A stretch of 64,000 nucleotides of DNA from NCBI RefSeq assembly GCF_903819335.1, contig NZ_CAIJDE010000044.1, forward strand, positions 141,003-205,002, read 5' to 3'. Below, piece after piece: positions 15,542 through 24,473 of this stretch (the first letter of the stretch is position 1; each line of letters starts with the position of its first letter). Under the pieces are notes generated by a model. That model was not told the DNA's origin and did no database searches. It saw only the letters and a program-made list of their open reading frames with translations. The stretch is from Flavobacterium panici (lineage in GTDB: Bacteria > Bacteroidota > Bacteroidia > Flavobacteriales > Flavobacteriaceae). Position numbers and translations under genes: made by a program.

Positions 15542-16744
15542 ATGAAATTTGGAATCATAAAAGAAAGAAAAAACCCACCAGACAGAAGAGTTGTTTTTTC
15601 TCCAAATGAGCTTACAAAACTAAAACAAGTCTATCATGACGCTTCTGTTGAAGTAGAAAGTTCAGATATTAGAGTTTTTTCTGATGCAGAATATAAAAAT
15701 ATGGGAATAACCGTTACAGAAGATGTTTCGGATTGTGATGTTCTTTTTGGTGTAAAAGAAGTTCCTGTTGACAATTTAATTCCAAACAAAGCATATTTCT
15801 TTTTTTCTCATACGATAAAAAAGCAGCCACATAACAGGAAATTACTTCAAGCAATTTTAGAAAAAAATATTGATTTATACGACCATGAAACAATTGTTGA
15901 TTCGCTTGATCGTCGATTAATTGGTTTTGGCAAATATGCCGGAATGGTTGGCGTATATAACGGAATCCGTGCTTTCGGAATTAAATTCGAATTATTTAAA
16001 CTTCCAAAAGCAGAAACACTTTCCGGAAAAGAAGCCTTGATTATGCATTTAAAACGCATTACAATGCCAGCTTTAAAATTTGTAATTACCGGAACTGGAA
16101 AGGTTGGGAGCGGGGCAAAAGAAATTTTGGATGCTATTAAAATAAAAGAAATCACGGTAGACAATTATCTGACTAAAAAATATGCGCAGGCAGTTTATGT
16201 TCAGTTAGATGTTTTAGAATATAACAAACGTATTGATGGTCAGGTTTTAGATTTTAATGATTTTGTCGAAAATCCTGAAGCTTATACTTCTGATTTTGAA
16301 AAATTCACGAAAGTTTCAGATATCTATTTTGCAGGTCATTTTTATGCGAGTAATGCTCCAATGATTTTGACGAGAGAAATGTTAAACGCAAGTGACTGTA
16401 AATTAAAAGTTGTAGCAGATATTTCATGCGATGTAAATGGGCCAATTGCAAGTACACTTCGTTCTTCGACAATTGCAGAACCTATTTATGGTTATTTTCC
16501 TTTAGAAGATAAAGAAGTCGATGTTTTTCATCCCGCAGCAGTTGTGGTTATGGCAGTTGATAATCTTCCATGTGAAATTCCAAAAGATGCCAGCGAAGGA
16601 TTTGGAGAACAATTTATGGAGCATGTAATTCCGGCTTTTTTCAACGGAGATAAAGACGGAATTTTAAAACGCGCCAAAATCACCGAAAACGGAAAACTTA
16701 CAGAAAGATTCAGCTATTTACAAGATTATGTAGACGGTAAATAA
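15542..16744 (+). CDS. Saccharopine/alanine dehydrogenase-type NAD(P)-dependent oxidoreductase
   Basis: 400-aa protein of the AlaDH/PNT-saccharopine dehydrogenase superfamily. The N-terminal domain starts KFGIIKERKNPPDRRVVFSP and holds the family block FFFSHTIKKQPHNRKLL (about 87-103), as in lysine-forming saccharopine dehydrogenase (LYS1). The Rossmann domain has ITGTGKVGSGAKEIL near 181-195. Conserved cofactor and substrate residues appear intact, but the substrate in Flavobacteriia is not settled, so I give no symbol. Monocistronic; a shared terminator separates it from fumC. Confidence 0.75.
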   Translation: MKFGIIKERKNPPDRRVVFSPNELTKLKQVYHDASVEVESSDIRVFSDAEYKNMGITVTEDVSDCDVLFGVKEVPVDNLIPNKAYFFFSHTIKKQPHNRKLLQAILEKNIDLYDHETIVDSLDRRLIGFGKYAGMVGVYNGIRAFGIKFELFKLPKAETLSGKEALIMHLKRITMPALKFVITGTGKVGSGAKEILDAIKIKEITVDNYLTKKYAQAVYVQLDVLEYNKRIDGQVLDFNDFVENPEAYTSDFEKFTKVSDIYFAGHFYASNAPMILTREMLNASDCKLKVVADISCDVNGPIASTLRSSTIAEPIYGYFPLEDKEVDVFHPAAVVVMAVDNLPCEIPKDASEGFGEQFMEHVIPAFFNGDKDGILKRAKITENGKLTERFSYLQDYVDGK

Positions 16745-16786
16745 TTTTTTTAATTGTGAGTTGTTAATTATAAATTTTTAATTAAT

Positions 16787-16822
16787 TAAAAGAGCTTTCT
16801 AAAATTAGAAAGCTCTTTTTTT
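16787..16822. terminator. Bidirectional terminator between convergent genes
   Basis: AAAAGAGCTTTCTAA / TTAGAAAGCTCTTTT with a short loop, T-run on the right and A-run on the left; serves both the dehydrogenase gene and fumC. Confidence 0.85.
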
Positions 16823-16871
16823 ATAGTATCAAAAATAATTAACCATTAACAATTCATAATTAACCATTAAT

Positions 16872-18257
16872 CTAAACCATTTCTTCTGGTTTAACCCAAG
16901 CGTCAAAATCTTCAGGAGAAACGTAGCCTAAACGAACTGCTTCTTCTTTTAGTGTCGTTCCGTTTTTGTGAGCGGTTTGAGCAATTTCTGCGGCTTTGTA
17001 ATAACCAATTTTTGTGTTTAAAGCGGTTACAAGCATTAGAGAATTATCTACTAATTCTTTAATACGTTTATGATTTGGTTCGATTCCTTGTGCGCAATGT
17101 TCATCAAATGAAACACAAGCGTCTCCAAGCAAACGTGCCGATTGCAGGAAGTTTGCTGCCATAACCGGTTTAAAAACATTCAATTCATAATGTCCCTGCA
17201 TTCCGCCAACGGCGATTGCCATATCGTTTCCAATAACCTGGGCGCAAACCATTGTTAAAGCTTCACATTGTGTCGGATTTACTTTTCCGGGCATAATTGA
17301 AGATCCCGGTTCATTTTCCGGAATATGAATTTCTCCAATTCCTGAACGTGGGCCAGAAGCTAACATTCTAACATCATTGGCAATTTTATTTAAGGAAACA
17401 GCCAATTGTTTTAATGCTCCGTGTGTTTCCACAATAGCGTCGTGTGCAGCCAAAGCTTCAAATTTGTTTTCGGCAGTAATAAAAGGATGTTTGGTAAATT
17501 GAGCGATATATTCAGCAACTTTTACGTCGTAACCTTTTGGAGTATTTAATCCGGTTCCAACTGCGGTTCCGCCTAAAGCGATTTCAGATAAATGTGCTAA
17601 AGTATTTTTAAGTGCTTTTAATCCAAAAGCTAATTGCGCTGCATATCCTGAAATTTCCTGTCCAAGCGTTAAAGGAGTTGCGTCCATTAAATGCGTACGG
17701 CCAATTTTTACAACATCCTTAAATTCATTTGCTTTTTTTACTAAAGTTGCGTGCAGTTTTTCAACTCCCGGAATTGTGGTTTCAACTACCATTTTATAGG
17801 CTGCAATGTGCATTCCGGTTGGGAACGTATCATTTGATGATTGCGATTTATTTACATCATCATTTGCTTTTATAAATTGTTCGCCTTCGCCAATTTCAAA
17901 ACCTTTTAATACTTGGGCGCGGTTGGCAATTACTTCGTTTACGTTCATGTTACTTTGTGTACCTGAACCTGTCTGCCAAATAACTAATGGAAATTGATCA
18001 TCTAGTTTTCCTTCCAGAATTTCGTCACATACGGCAGCGATTGCGTCTCTTTTTTCTATTGGTAAAACTCCCAGATCAAAGTTGGCGTAAGCAGCTGCTT
18101 TTTTAAGATAGGCAAATCCTTCGATGATTTCCTGCGGCATTGAAGCTGAATTTCCAATTTTGAAATTATTTCTTGAACGTTCTGTTTGAGCACCCCAATA
18201 TTTATCGGCTGGGACCTGAACTTCGCCCATGGTGTCTTTTTCTATTCTGTATTTCAT
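16872..18257 (-). CDS. fumC: Class II fumarate hydratase
   Basis: 461 aa from ATG 18257 ([28 protein letters not shown]). Hydrates fumarate to malate in the TCA cycle; iron-free tetramer. The superfamily signature [15 protein letters not shown] is present near residues 315-330, and the [19 protein letters not shown] block near 95-115 is typical of FumC rather than aspartase. An in-frame ATG at 18320 adds 21 residues that do not belong to the family, so the shorter form is preferred. Confidence 0.95.
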   Translation of the reverse strand: MKYRIEKDTMGEVQVPADKYWGAQTERSRNNFKIGNSASMPQEIIEGFAYLKKAAAYANFDLGVLPIEKRDAIAAVCDEILEGKLDDQFPLVIWQTGSGTQSNMNVNEVIANRAQVLKGFEIGEGEQFIKANDDVNKSQSSNDTFPTGMHIAAYKMVVETTIPGVEKLHATLVKKANEFKDVVKIGRTHLMDATPLTLGQEISGYAAQLAFGLKALKNTLAHLSEIALGGTAVGTGLNTPKGYDVKVAEYIAQFTKHPFITAENKFEALAAHDAIVETHGALKQLAVSLNKIANDVRMLASGPRSGIGEIHIPENEPGSSIMPGKVNPTQCEALTMVCAQVIGNDMAIAVGGMQGHYELNVFKPVMAANFLQSARLLGDACVSFDEHCAQGIEPNHKRIKELVDNSLMLVTALNTKIGYYKAAEIAQTAHKNGTTLKEEAVRLGYVSPEDFDAWVKPEEMV

Positions 18258-18397
18258 TTTGTGTAAATATGTTGTTTGTAAAAATGTATTTTGTTTGGGT
18301 AAATGGAACGCGGCTGACACTGATTTACTTCGTAAAGACGCGGATTGAAACGGATTTTTTATTTTGGTGTTTAAGATTTCTTTTGAATACGGATTCT

Positions 18398-18480
18398 AGC
18401 CCCGATAGTAGCGGAAATCCTTTTATGTTTTTTCTTTAAAAACATAAAAGATTGCAGCGGATAGCGGGAAATAGCTCCTG
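18398..18480. repeat. Dispersed hairpin element upstream of fumC
   Basis: CTAGCCCCGATAGTAGCGG, then a perfect stem (CTTTTATGTTTTT / AAAAACATAAAAG at about 18419-18449), then GCAGCGGATAGCGGGAAATAG. The half-symmetric flanks around a terminator-grade hairpin look like an interspersed repeat of flavobacterial genomes; only one copy is in this window. Confidence 0.5.
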
Positions 18481-18656
18481 AAAATACTCATGTACTTCTG
18501 ATTTAGATAGTTGAATAATTTATCAAAAAATAAGCTTATTTAAAATGAGTATAAATATACGGATAAATGTTATTTCACGAAAATTGATTTAGATTTTATT
18601 GCTGAGGAAAAATATATAGCCTACATTTGTGGTAACATTCAAAAATTCCGGAAAAC

Positions 18657-18830
18657 ATGTTTGAATTTTCACAGTACTTAGGCTTTTTACTTTTCTTAAC
18701 CATACTAACTATAGGGTTTTGGTTAATGTTTTTCTTGGTTGGTTTCGTATCTTATTGGGTTACGGGAGCTAGCTGGGAAATGTTCAAAGAAAAGAGAGCT
18801 AAAAAAAGACAAGAAGAACAATCAATTTAA
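18657..18830 (+). CDS. Small membrane protein, 57 aa
   Basis: Reads MFEFSQYLGFLLFLTILTIG, then FWLMFFLVGFVSYWVTGASW, and ends EMFKEKRAKKRQEEQSI. One long or two short membrane segments are followed by a highly charged tail. A -7-like TACATTTG lies at 18622-18629, and a good terminator follows at 18847-18877, so it is a complete single-gene unit although shorter than usual gene-calling limits. Function unknown. Confidence 0.75.
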   Translation: MFEFSQYLGFLLFLTILTIGFWLMFFLVGFVSYWVTGASWEMFKEKRAKKRQEEQSI

Positions 18831-18846
18831 TTTGAATTGATTTCAT

Positions 18847-18877
18847 AAAAGGATTCGTGAAAACGAGTCCTTTTTTT
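18847..18877 (+). terminator. Terminator of the small membrane protein gene
   Basis: AAAAGGATTCGT-GAAA-ACGAGTCCTTTT followed by a T run, 16 bp after the stop. Confidence 0.8.
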
Positions 18878-18907
18878 ATGCTGAAAACTAAAGAAAAATT
18901 CCAATAA

Positions 18908-18955
18908 AAAAATCCCAAATTCCAATTGATTAGCTCATTGGAATTTGGGATTTTT
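18908..18955 (-). terminator. Terminator of the outer-membrane receptor gene
   Basis: A perfect 19-bp stem (AAAAATCCCAAATTCCAAT and its inverse) with a 10-nt loop and T runs; placed 23 bp beyond the receptor stop on the minus strand. The words AAATTCCAA/TTGGAATTT also recur at 24057-24110 and 24404-24453. Confidence 0.75.
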
Positions 18956-18977
18956 AGTATTTGAAATTTAACTTATA

Positions 18978-21491
18978 TTATCCAGGGAAGTCTCCTCCGC
19001 CATCTCCTCCGCCATCATTTTTAGGCTGTGCGTTTCGGTCTCTATCACTTTTTGGTTTGTTAAAACGATACGTAAATGATAAATTGAACTGACGTTTACG
19101 GAACTGCATTTCGCTATACGATTTTTGACTTTCACGAGTGACATCATTTTGAAGATAGGTGTCAGACTTCATGATACGTGAGTTGAAAATATCGCTAATA
19201 TTGAATGCAATTGTTGCTTTGTCTTTTAAGACATCTTTACTAAACGCCGTATTCATACCAAACTGACCTAAGTTTTTACCCTGAGCTGTTTTTTGTTCAC
19301 CATTGTAAACAGCACTTAACTGCCAGTCTATTTTGTAAGGTAACGTTAATTTTGAGTTGATTCTGGCAAACCATGTATTAGCTTGATTATCCAGATCTTG
19401 TACAACTGTATTTCCTTTAGTGTCTATATAAGTATTTTCGCCGGTAGTTTTTACATTGTAAAAGTTGAAGTTACTGTTGATTCTCCATACTTTAAATGGT
19501 GTATAATTAAGAGTAAACTCAAAACCAAATTTTTGCTCTCTTCCTAAGTTAATTGGACGGCTTAAAATAACCGGAATTCCATCAACTGGATTATCCGGTG
19601 TAGGAGTTACAACATCACCATCAGGAGTTACAACGTCACCTGTAGGAGTTCTCACGAAACTGAAAACGTCTTTTGTGTTTTCGAAATATGCAGAGGTATT
19701 AAAGGTTAATTTTTCCCAGCGTTTGATGTATCCAATATCGTATTTGTCTGTCAAAGATGGATCTAAGTCCGGATTTCCCTGAAAGATATTGACATTACTG
19801 GAGTAGTTTGTCGCAGGATTCATGAAACGTCCTCTAGGTCTTGATAAACGCTTACTGTAACTTGCTGTGAAGTTACTTTGATCTGAAATTTCGTAACTAA
19901 TGAAAGCACTCGGAAACAAGTTGTTGTATTTTTTAGTGTTGAAATCGTTACTATCTAATAAATTTACCTGAATATTAGTGTCTTCCCAACGTAATCCAAA
20001 TAAATAAGAAAACTTATTGACTTTGAAACCGTATTGCGTGTAAATCGCGTTTATGTTTTCCTTGTATTCTAAAGTATTTGATAATTTTGGATCTGGTTGA
20101 CCATCAATCCCAGTTATTACATATTCGTTGTTCAGGTCACCAAAACTTCCTTTATATCCGGCTTCAAACTGGCTTCCTTTGCCTAACGGTAATACATAAT
20201 CTGCTTGTAATTGTACTTGTTTCTGAACCTGATCGTTCAAGGTATTATTGAAATTTGGTGATGCTGTAATGGTACTGTTACTATCATCTGTATTTCTTGA
20301 AATCGATAAATCGGCAGTAAGTTTATGTCCTTTATCGTTGAAATTTTTGATTAAGTTTGAGGTATATTCTACGTTTTCACTTCCGGTAACCCCATCATTT
20401 AAACGGTATGAATTACCTGTAAAATCATGCGCTGCGCCAAAATTACTATACGTAATGTAATCTCTTGTGTCGCCAGAATTTTTTTGGTAATTAATGGCAT
20501 TTGTCCAGAATGTGTTTGGAGCAACAGTCCATTCTATACCAGCTCTTCCGTTAAATCCGTCAGAAGTTCTTTTAGTATCACGATCTTCATCAAGAAATCC
20601 TTTTGAAGTTCCGTCAGCATTTAAATATTCTGTGTTAGTTAAACCTGCGCCTTCACTTGTTCTGCGGTTGTAACCAAGAGTAGTGAAATAGTTTAATTTC
20701 TCTGTTTTATAATTTAAATTTCCGCTTAAACCATACGTTTCAGGAAGTCCTGTCGAAGCAATAAAAGTTCCATTTAAACCCTGATTTTTTCCTTTTTTAA
20801 GAATGATATTGATGATTCCTGATCCACCTTCGGCATCATAACGTGCTGATGGATTGGTAATAACTTCTACTTTATCAATGGCATCTGCCGGAAGCTGACG
20901 CAAAGCTTCGGCAACATTTATCGCGTTTGAAGGTCTTCCATCAATTAAAATTCGGATATTGTCACTTCCTCTTAAACTTACATTTCCTTCGGTATCAACA
21001 GAAACAGATGGTACGTTGTCTAAAACATCACTTACTGTTCCGCCTTTTACCATCATGTCCTGACCAACATTATAAACTTTTTTATCCAGTTTAATTTCAA
21101 CTGATGATTTTTCGGCACGAACCACAACTTCGTTTAATTGTGCAGCATCTTCAGATAAATTTACTACACCTAAATTAGTGTCTTCCTGAATACTTTTTTG
21201 TTTAATTTCAGTCGATTTAAACGAAATGAATTCTACTTTTATATCGTAAGTTCCCGGAGCAACAGCTACTTCAAATTCACCTTTAGGATTGGTTATCCCG
21301 CCGGCAATAACTTTTGTGTCATTTGGTGCCATAATCGAAATTGTAGCATACTCAAGCGGCTGCTTGCTTACTTTTTCGAAAACTTTTCCGGTAACTTTTA
21401 CTTTATTTCTTGCTTGTGGTCCTTGTTGCGCATAGTTGTAAAAGCCTGTAAAAAGCATCACGAGCATTACAACAAAATTGATTTGTTTCAT
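18978..21491 (-). CDS. TonB-dependent-receptor-like outer membrane beta-barrel protein
   Basis: 837 aa from ATG 21491 (signal peptide MKQINFVVMLVMLFTGFYNY...A). Residues about 30-110 form a carboxypeptidase-regulatory-like Ig fold (KVTGKVFEKVSKQPLEYATISI), then a plug-like segment (VSDVLDNVPSVSVDTEGNVSLRG and RPSNAINVAEALRQLPADAI) and a long beta-barrel of the OMP_b-brl_3 kind. The C-terminus after the last strand is a Gly/Asp-rich tail (NDGGGDGGGDFPG). Such proteins import or export unknown ligands; no SusD partner gene is adjacent, so polysaccharide uptake is not indicated. An ATG at 21524 would place charged residues before the signal peptide. Confidence 0.88.
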   Translation of the reverse strand: MKQINFVVMLVMLFTGFYNYAQQGPQARNKVKVTGKVFEKVSKQPLEYATISIMAPNDTKVIAGGITNPKGEFEVAVAPGTYDIKVEFISFKSTEIKQKSIQEDTNLGVVNLSEDAAQLNEVVVRAEKSSVEIKLDKKVYNVGQDMMVKGGTVSDVLDNVPSVSVDTEGNVSLRGSDNIRILIDGRPSNAINVAEALRQLPADAIDKVEVITNPSARYDAEGGSGIINIILKKGKNQGLNGTFIASTGLPETYGLSGNLNYKTEKLNYFTTLGYNRRTSEGAGLTNTEYLNADGTSKGFLDEDRDTKRTSDGFNGRAGIEWTVAPNTFWTNAINYQKNSGDTRDYITYSNFGAAHDFTGNSYRLNDGVTGSENVEYTSNLIKNFNDKGHKLTADLSISRNTDDSNSTITASPNFNNTLNDQVQKQVQLQADYVLPLGKGSQFEAGYKGSFGDLNNEYVITGIDGQPDPKLSNTLEYKENINAIYTQYGFKVNKFSYLFGLRWEDTNIQVNLLDSNDFNTKKYNNLFPSAFISYEISDQSNFTASYSKRLSRPRGRFMNPATNYSSNVNIFQGNPDLDPSLTDKYDIGYIKRWEKLTFNTSAYFENTKDVFSFVRTPTGDVVTPDGDVVTPTPDNPVDGIPVILSRPINLGREQKFGFEFTLNYTPFKVWRINSNFNFYNVKTTGENTYIDTKGNTVVQDLDNQANTWFARINSKLTLPYKIDWQLSAVYNGEQKTAQGKNLGQFGMNTAFSKDVLKDKATIAFNISDIFNSRIMKSDTYLQNDVTRESQKSYSEMQFRKRQFNLSFTYRFNKPKSDRDRNAQPKNDGGGDGGGDFPG

Positions 21492-21583
21492 TTTTTTCTG
21501 GTTTCTTTTCTTCTTAGACAGCAAATGTACCTTTTGGTTTAAAAAGCAAGATCACAAAAAAATGTTAATTGATCATTTTATAA

Positions 21584-21928
21584 TCAATCTAAAAAAGAAG
21601 CAACTTTGTCTAAATCCCTTCCAATAATAGCTTTTCCGTCCTTTACAACAATAGGTCTTTCAATTAAAATTGGGTTATCTGCCATTGCCTGAATAATTTG
21701 GTCATCGCTCAAATCTTTTCCTTTGTAGTTTTCAATCCAGATTTTTTCTTTGGTTCGAACCAATTCATTGGGCTGAATATTTAATTCTTTAAGAAGTTTT
21801 TTTAGGTCCTCAAAACTCGGAGTATCTGTTAAATAAGGAATTATCTCATATTCTTGTTTGGTATCTTCAATAAAAGCCAAACAGCTTCTTGATTTTCCAC
21901 AGCGTGGATTATGGTAAATTTGTATCAT
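21584..21928 (-). CDS. arsC: ArsC-family arsenate reductase-like protein
   Basis: 114 aa thioredoxin-fold protein. The catalytic Cys10 lies in HNPRCGKSR and the cis-Pro/Arg block reads IERPIVV near 90-96, both typical of glutaredoxin-coupled ArsC. The two extra arginines of true arsenate reductases are less clear, so it could be a YffB/Spx-like relative. No ars operon surrounds it. Confidence 0.82.
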   Translation of the reverse strand: MIQIYHNPRCGKSRSCLAFIEDTKQEYEIIPYLTDTPSFEDLKKLLKELNIQPNELVRTKEKIWIENYKGKDLSDDQIIQAMADNPILIERPIVVKDGKAIIGRDLDKVASFLD

Positions 21929-22043
21929 TTTCTTATATTTAAAGTCTGCTAGAATAAGATCTGTTAAAAACAGTCGTTATTTAGTACAACAAAAATAGGA
22001 TTTCCTATTTAAATCGAATTCTCATTTCAAAAATTTTAAATAT

Positions 22044-22997
22044 ATGTTTTTAGAGCAAGGAGTTAAACCTGAAAATCATTTTTGGAAATATCTTTTAGGA
22101 TCTGTTTTTATTATTACAGCTTCATTTGTAGGTCAAATTCCTTTTTCTATTGCAGTTCTTTATAAAAGTTTTAAAGAGCACGCTGCTTTCCCGACGGATA
22201 ATGATTCGGCTTTAAAAATGTTTGAGCCCAATCTTACCTTATTTTTAGTAATGCTTTCATTTGTTTTTGCTTTTGCAGGAATATATTTTGTGATAAAATA
22301 TATGCATCATCAAACACTTTTATCGGTAACAACGGGAAGAAAAAAAGTAGACTGGAACAGGATTTTATTTTCTTTCCTTCTTTGGACAATATTTTCTGTA
22401 ATCAGTTTTTTGGTGCTTTATTTTCAATCTCCGGAAAAATTTGTCTGGAATTTTAAATTAGTTCCTTTTTTGATTTTAGTGGTTGTAGGAACAATTTTAA
22501 TTCCCATTCAAACCAGTACAGAAGAATATGTTTTTAGAGGATATTTAATGCAGGGTTTCGCTAATCTGGCTAAAAATAGATGGTTTCCGTTAGTTATGAC
22601 TTCACTGATATTTGGTTCCATGCACATTCTTAATCCCGAAGTGACCAAGATGGGATATATTATCATGGTTTATTATATAGGAACGGGATTGTTCCTCGGA
22701 GTCATTACTTTAATGGACGATGGAATGGAATTAGCTTTGGGTTTTCATGCTGCAAATAATCTTATTGGGGCTTTATTGGTCACTTCAGATTGGTCGGTTT
22801 TTCAAACACATTCTATTTTTAAAGATATGTCAGATCCTTCTGCCGGAGCAGATGTTATTTTGCCGGTTGTGATCGTTTATCCTATTTTGCTTTTTATTTT
22901 TAGTAAAAAGTATAAATGGACGAATTGGAAAGAGAAATTAACGGGTAAAATCGATGAATCAAATAATGAGGTTTCAGAATTTTTAAATTTAAACTAA
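22044..22997 (+). CDS. CPBP family intramembrane metalloprotease
   Basis: 317-aa protein with about eight membrane segments. The Abi/CAAX motifs are EEYVFRGYL (about residues 164-172), FGSMHILNP (about 190-198) and HAANN (about 238-242), giving the two glutamates and histidines of the active site. Members process prenylated or lipid-linked proteins; the substrate is unknown. It ends 7 bp before menE on the same strand, so they are likely co-transcribed. Confidence 0.88.
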   Translation: MFLEQGVKPENHFWKYLLGSVFIITASFVGQIPFSIAVLYKSFKEHAAFPTDNDSALKMFEPNLTLFLVMLSFVFAFAGIYFVIKYMHHQTLLSVTTGRKKVDWNRILFSFLLWTIFSVISFLVLYFQSPEKFVWNFKLVPFLILVVVGTILIPIQTSTEEYVFRGYLMQGFANLAKNRWFPLVMTSLIFGSMHILNPEVTKMGYIIMVYYIGTGLFLGVITLMDDGMELALGFHAANNLIGALLVTSDWSVFQTHSIFKDMSDPSAGADVILPVVIVYPILLFIFSKKYKWTNWKEKLTGKIDESNNEVSEFLNLN

Positions 22998-23004
22998 CAG
23001 GATC

Positions 23005-24045
23005 ATGCCAAACTTAACACATAAAAATGTACATAATTATTTTAAACTTGATGGATACCATCTAAACGCTGCAGATTTATGCCGCATTGGATATAGTTTT
23101 ATCAAAGAAGGCGATGTCTACGAACGTGCCATTGGAGAGTTTTTTCTGGATTGGTTTGATCATAAAGATTATATCGAAATGACAACTTCGGGAACTACTG
23201 GACTTCCTAAGTTGGTTAGATTAGAAAAACAAGCCATGATTCAGTCGGCATTAGCAACGGGGGATTTCTTCGGTTTAGAACCGGGAAATAAAGCTTTGCT
23301 TTGTCTGCCAACTCAGTTTATCGCCGGAAAAATGATGCTGGTTCGCAGTTTGATTTTAGGATTAGAATTAGATGTTGTAGTTCCGAGTACAGAACCTTTG
23401 GCTTACAATAATAAAAAATATGATTTTGCTGCGATGGTTCCTTTACAGGTTCGGAATTCGCTTGAAAAATTAAGTAATATAAAAAAGTTAATTATTGGCG
23501 GAGCGAAAACAGACAGCGACCTTATAGAGAAACTTCTGCCTTTTAAAACAGAGATTTACGAAACGTACGGAATGACCGAAACGATAACGCATATTGCTGC
23601 TAAAAGAGTAGGAGAAACCGCTTTTACAATTTTACCAAATGTAAAAATTGAAAAAGACGATCGCGGCTGTCTGGTAATTTATGTTTCCTCTATTTCTGAA
23701 GAGCCAATTGTTACTAATGATTTAGTTGATTTAGTAAATGAAAATCAGTTTGTATTTTTGGGAAGAATCGATAATGTAATTAATAGTGGAGGAGTGAAAC
23801 TGATTCCAGAGCAGATTGAAGCGAAGTTAATCGGCAGAATTAGTAATCGTTTTTTTGTAACTGGTGTTCCCGATACTGTTTTAGGTGAAAAACTAATTTT
23901 AGTTATTGAAGGTGAAAAATATGATTTCTCTGCTGACTTTTTTGATATTTTAGGGAAATTCGAAAAGCCGAAAGAAATTGTTTTTGTTCCGAAATTTAAG
24001 GAAAATGAAAATGGTAAGTTATTGCGTAAGTCGAGTTTAAGATAG
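23005..24045 (+). CDS. menE: O-succinylbenzoate-CoA ligase
   Basis: 346-aa AMP-forming ligase, short as is typical of MenE in Bacteroidota. The AMP-binding loop reads TTSGTTGLPKLVRLEK (about 57-72) and the A5 motif YETYGMTETITHIAAK (about 187-202); the C-terminal lid has LGRIDNVINSGGVKL and the lysine-bearing tail NENGKLLRKS. It activates o-succinylbenzoate in menaquinone synthesis. Other men genes are not in this window; assignment rests on length and motif spacing. Confidence 0.82.
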   Translation: MPNLTHKNVHNYFKLDGYHLNAADLCRIGYSFIKEGDVYERAIGEFFLDWFDHKDYIEMTTSGTTGLPKLVRLEKQAMIQSALATGDFFGLEPGNKALLCLPTQFIAGKMMLVRSLILGLELDVVVPSTEPLAYNNKKYDFAAMVPLQVRNSLEKLSNIKKLIIGGAKTDSDLIEKLLPFKTEIYETYGMTETITHIAAKRVGETAFTILPNVKIEKDDRGCLVIYVSSISEEPIVTNDLVDLVNENQFVFLGRIDNVINSGGVKLIPEQIEAKLIGRISNRFFVTGVPDTVLGEKLILVIEGEKYDFSADFFDILGKFEKPKEIVFVPKFKENENGKLLRKSSLR

Positions 24046-24049
24046 ATAA

Positions 24050-24470
24050 GGAAATTCCAATATTTTAAATTCCAAATTCCAATTTTTATATTGGGATTTG
24101 GAATTTTTTTGTGGAATGTTAAGTCCCTACGGGACAAATGTTGACGGCGTCTTTCTATGTTTTTACCGATATTTAATCTCTACGAGATATTTTAAAAGAG
24201 TGTGGAGTATTTTTAAGGTATTACATTCTTAAGAGAAACTCTATTAGGAATTAGGGGTATATAAAAAAATAAGCAACAGAAAAAAAATATTCTATGAGAA
24301 AAAAACTCCGTTAGGAGTTACATGTCGGTAGAAAAATAAAGACGACCCATAAAAATATCCCGTAGGGACTAAACAAATTATGGCAGTAAAATATCCCAAA
24401 ATAAAAATTCCAAATTCCAATTTTTATGTTGGAATTTGGAATTTAAAATATTGGAATTTAAAATATTAAA
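24050..24470. repeat. Nested inverted repeats between menE and rsmB
   Basis: The 428-bp gap holds three shells. The outermost, CCAATATTTTAAATTCCAAA at 24057 on, has a perfect inverse ending at 24453. Within it, 24121-24190 (AAGTCCCTACGGGAC, then GACGGCGTCTTTCTATG, then CCGATAT) is inverted as 24303-24373 (CTCCGTTAGGAG, ATGTCGGTAG, then TCCCGTAGGGACT). Each arm also has its own small palindrome (GTCCCTACGGGAC, ATCTCTACGAGAT, ACTCCGTTAGGAGT). There is no ORF. The outer hairpins can end transcription of the two convergent genes; the inner shell looks like an inserted dispersed element. Confidence 0.6.
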
Positions 24471-24473
24471 TTT

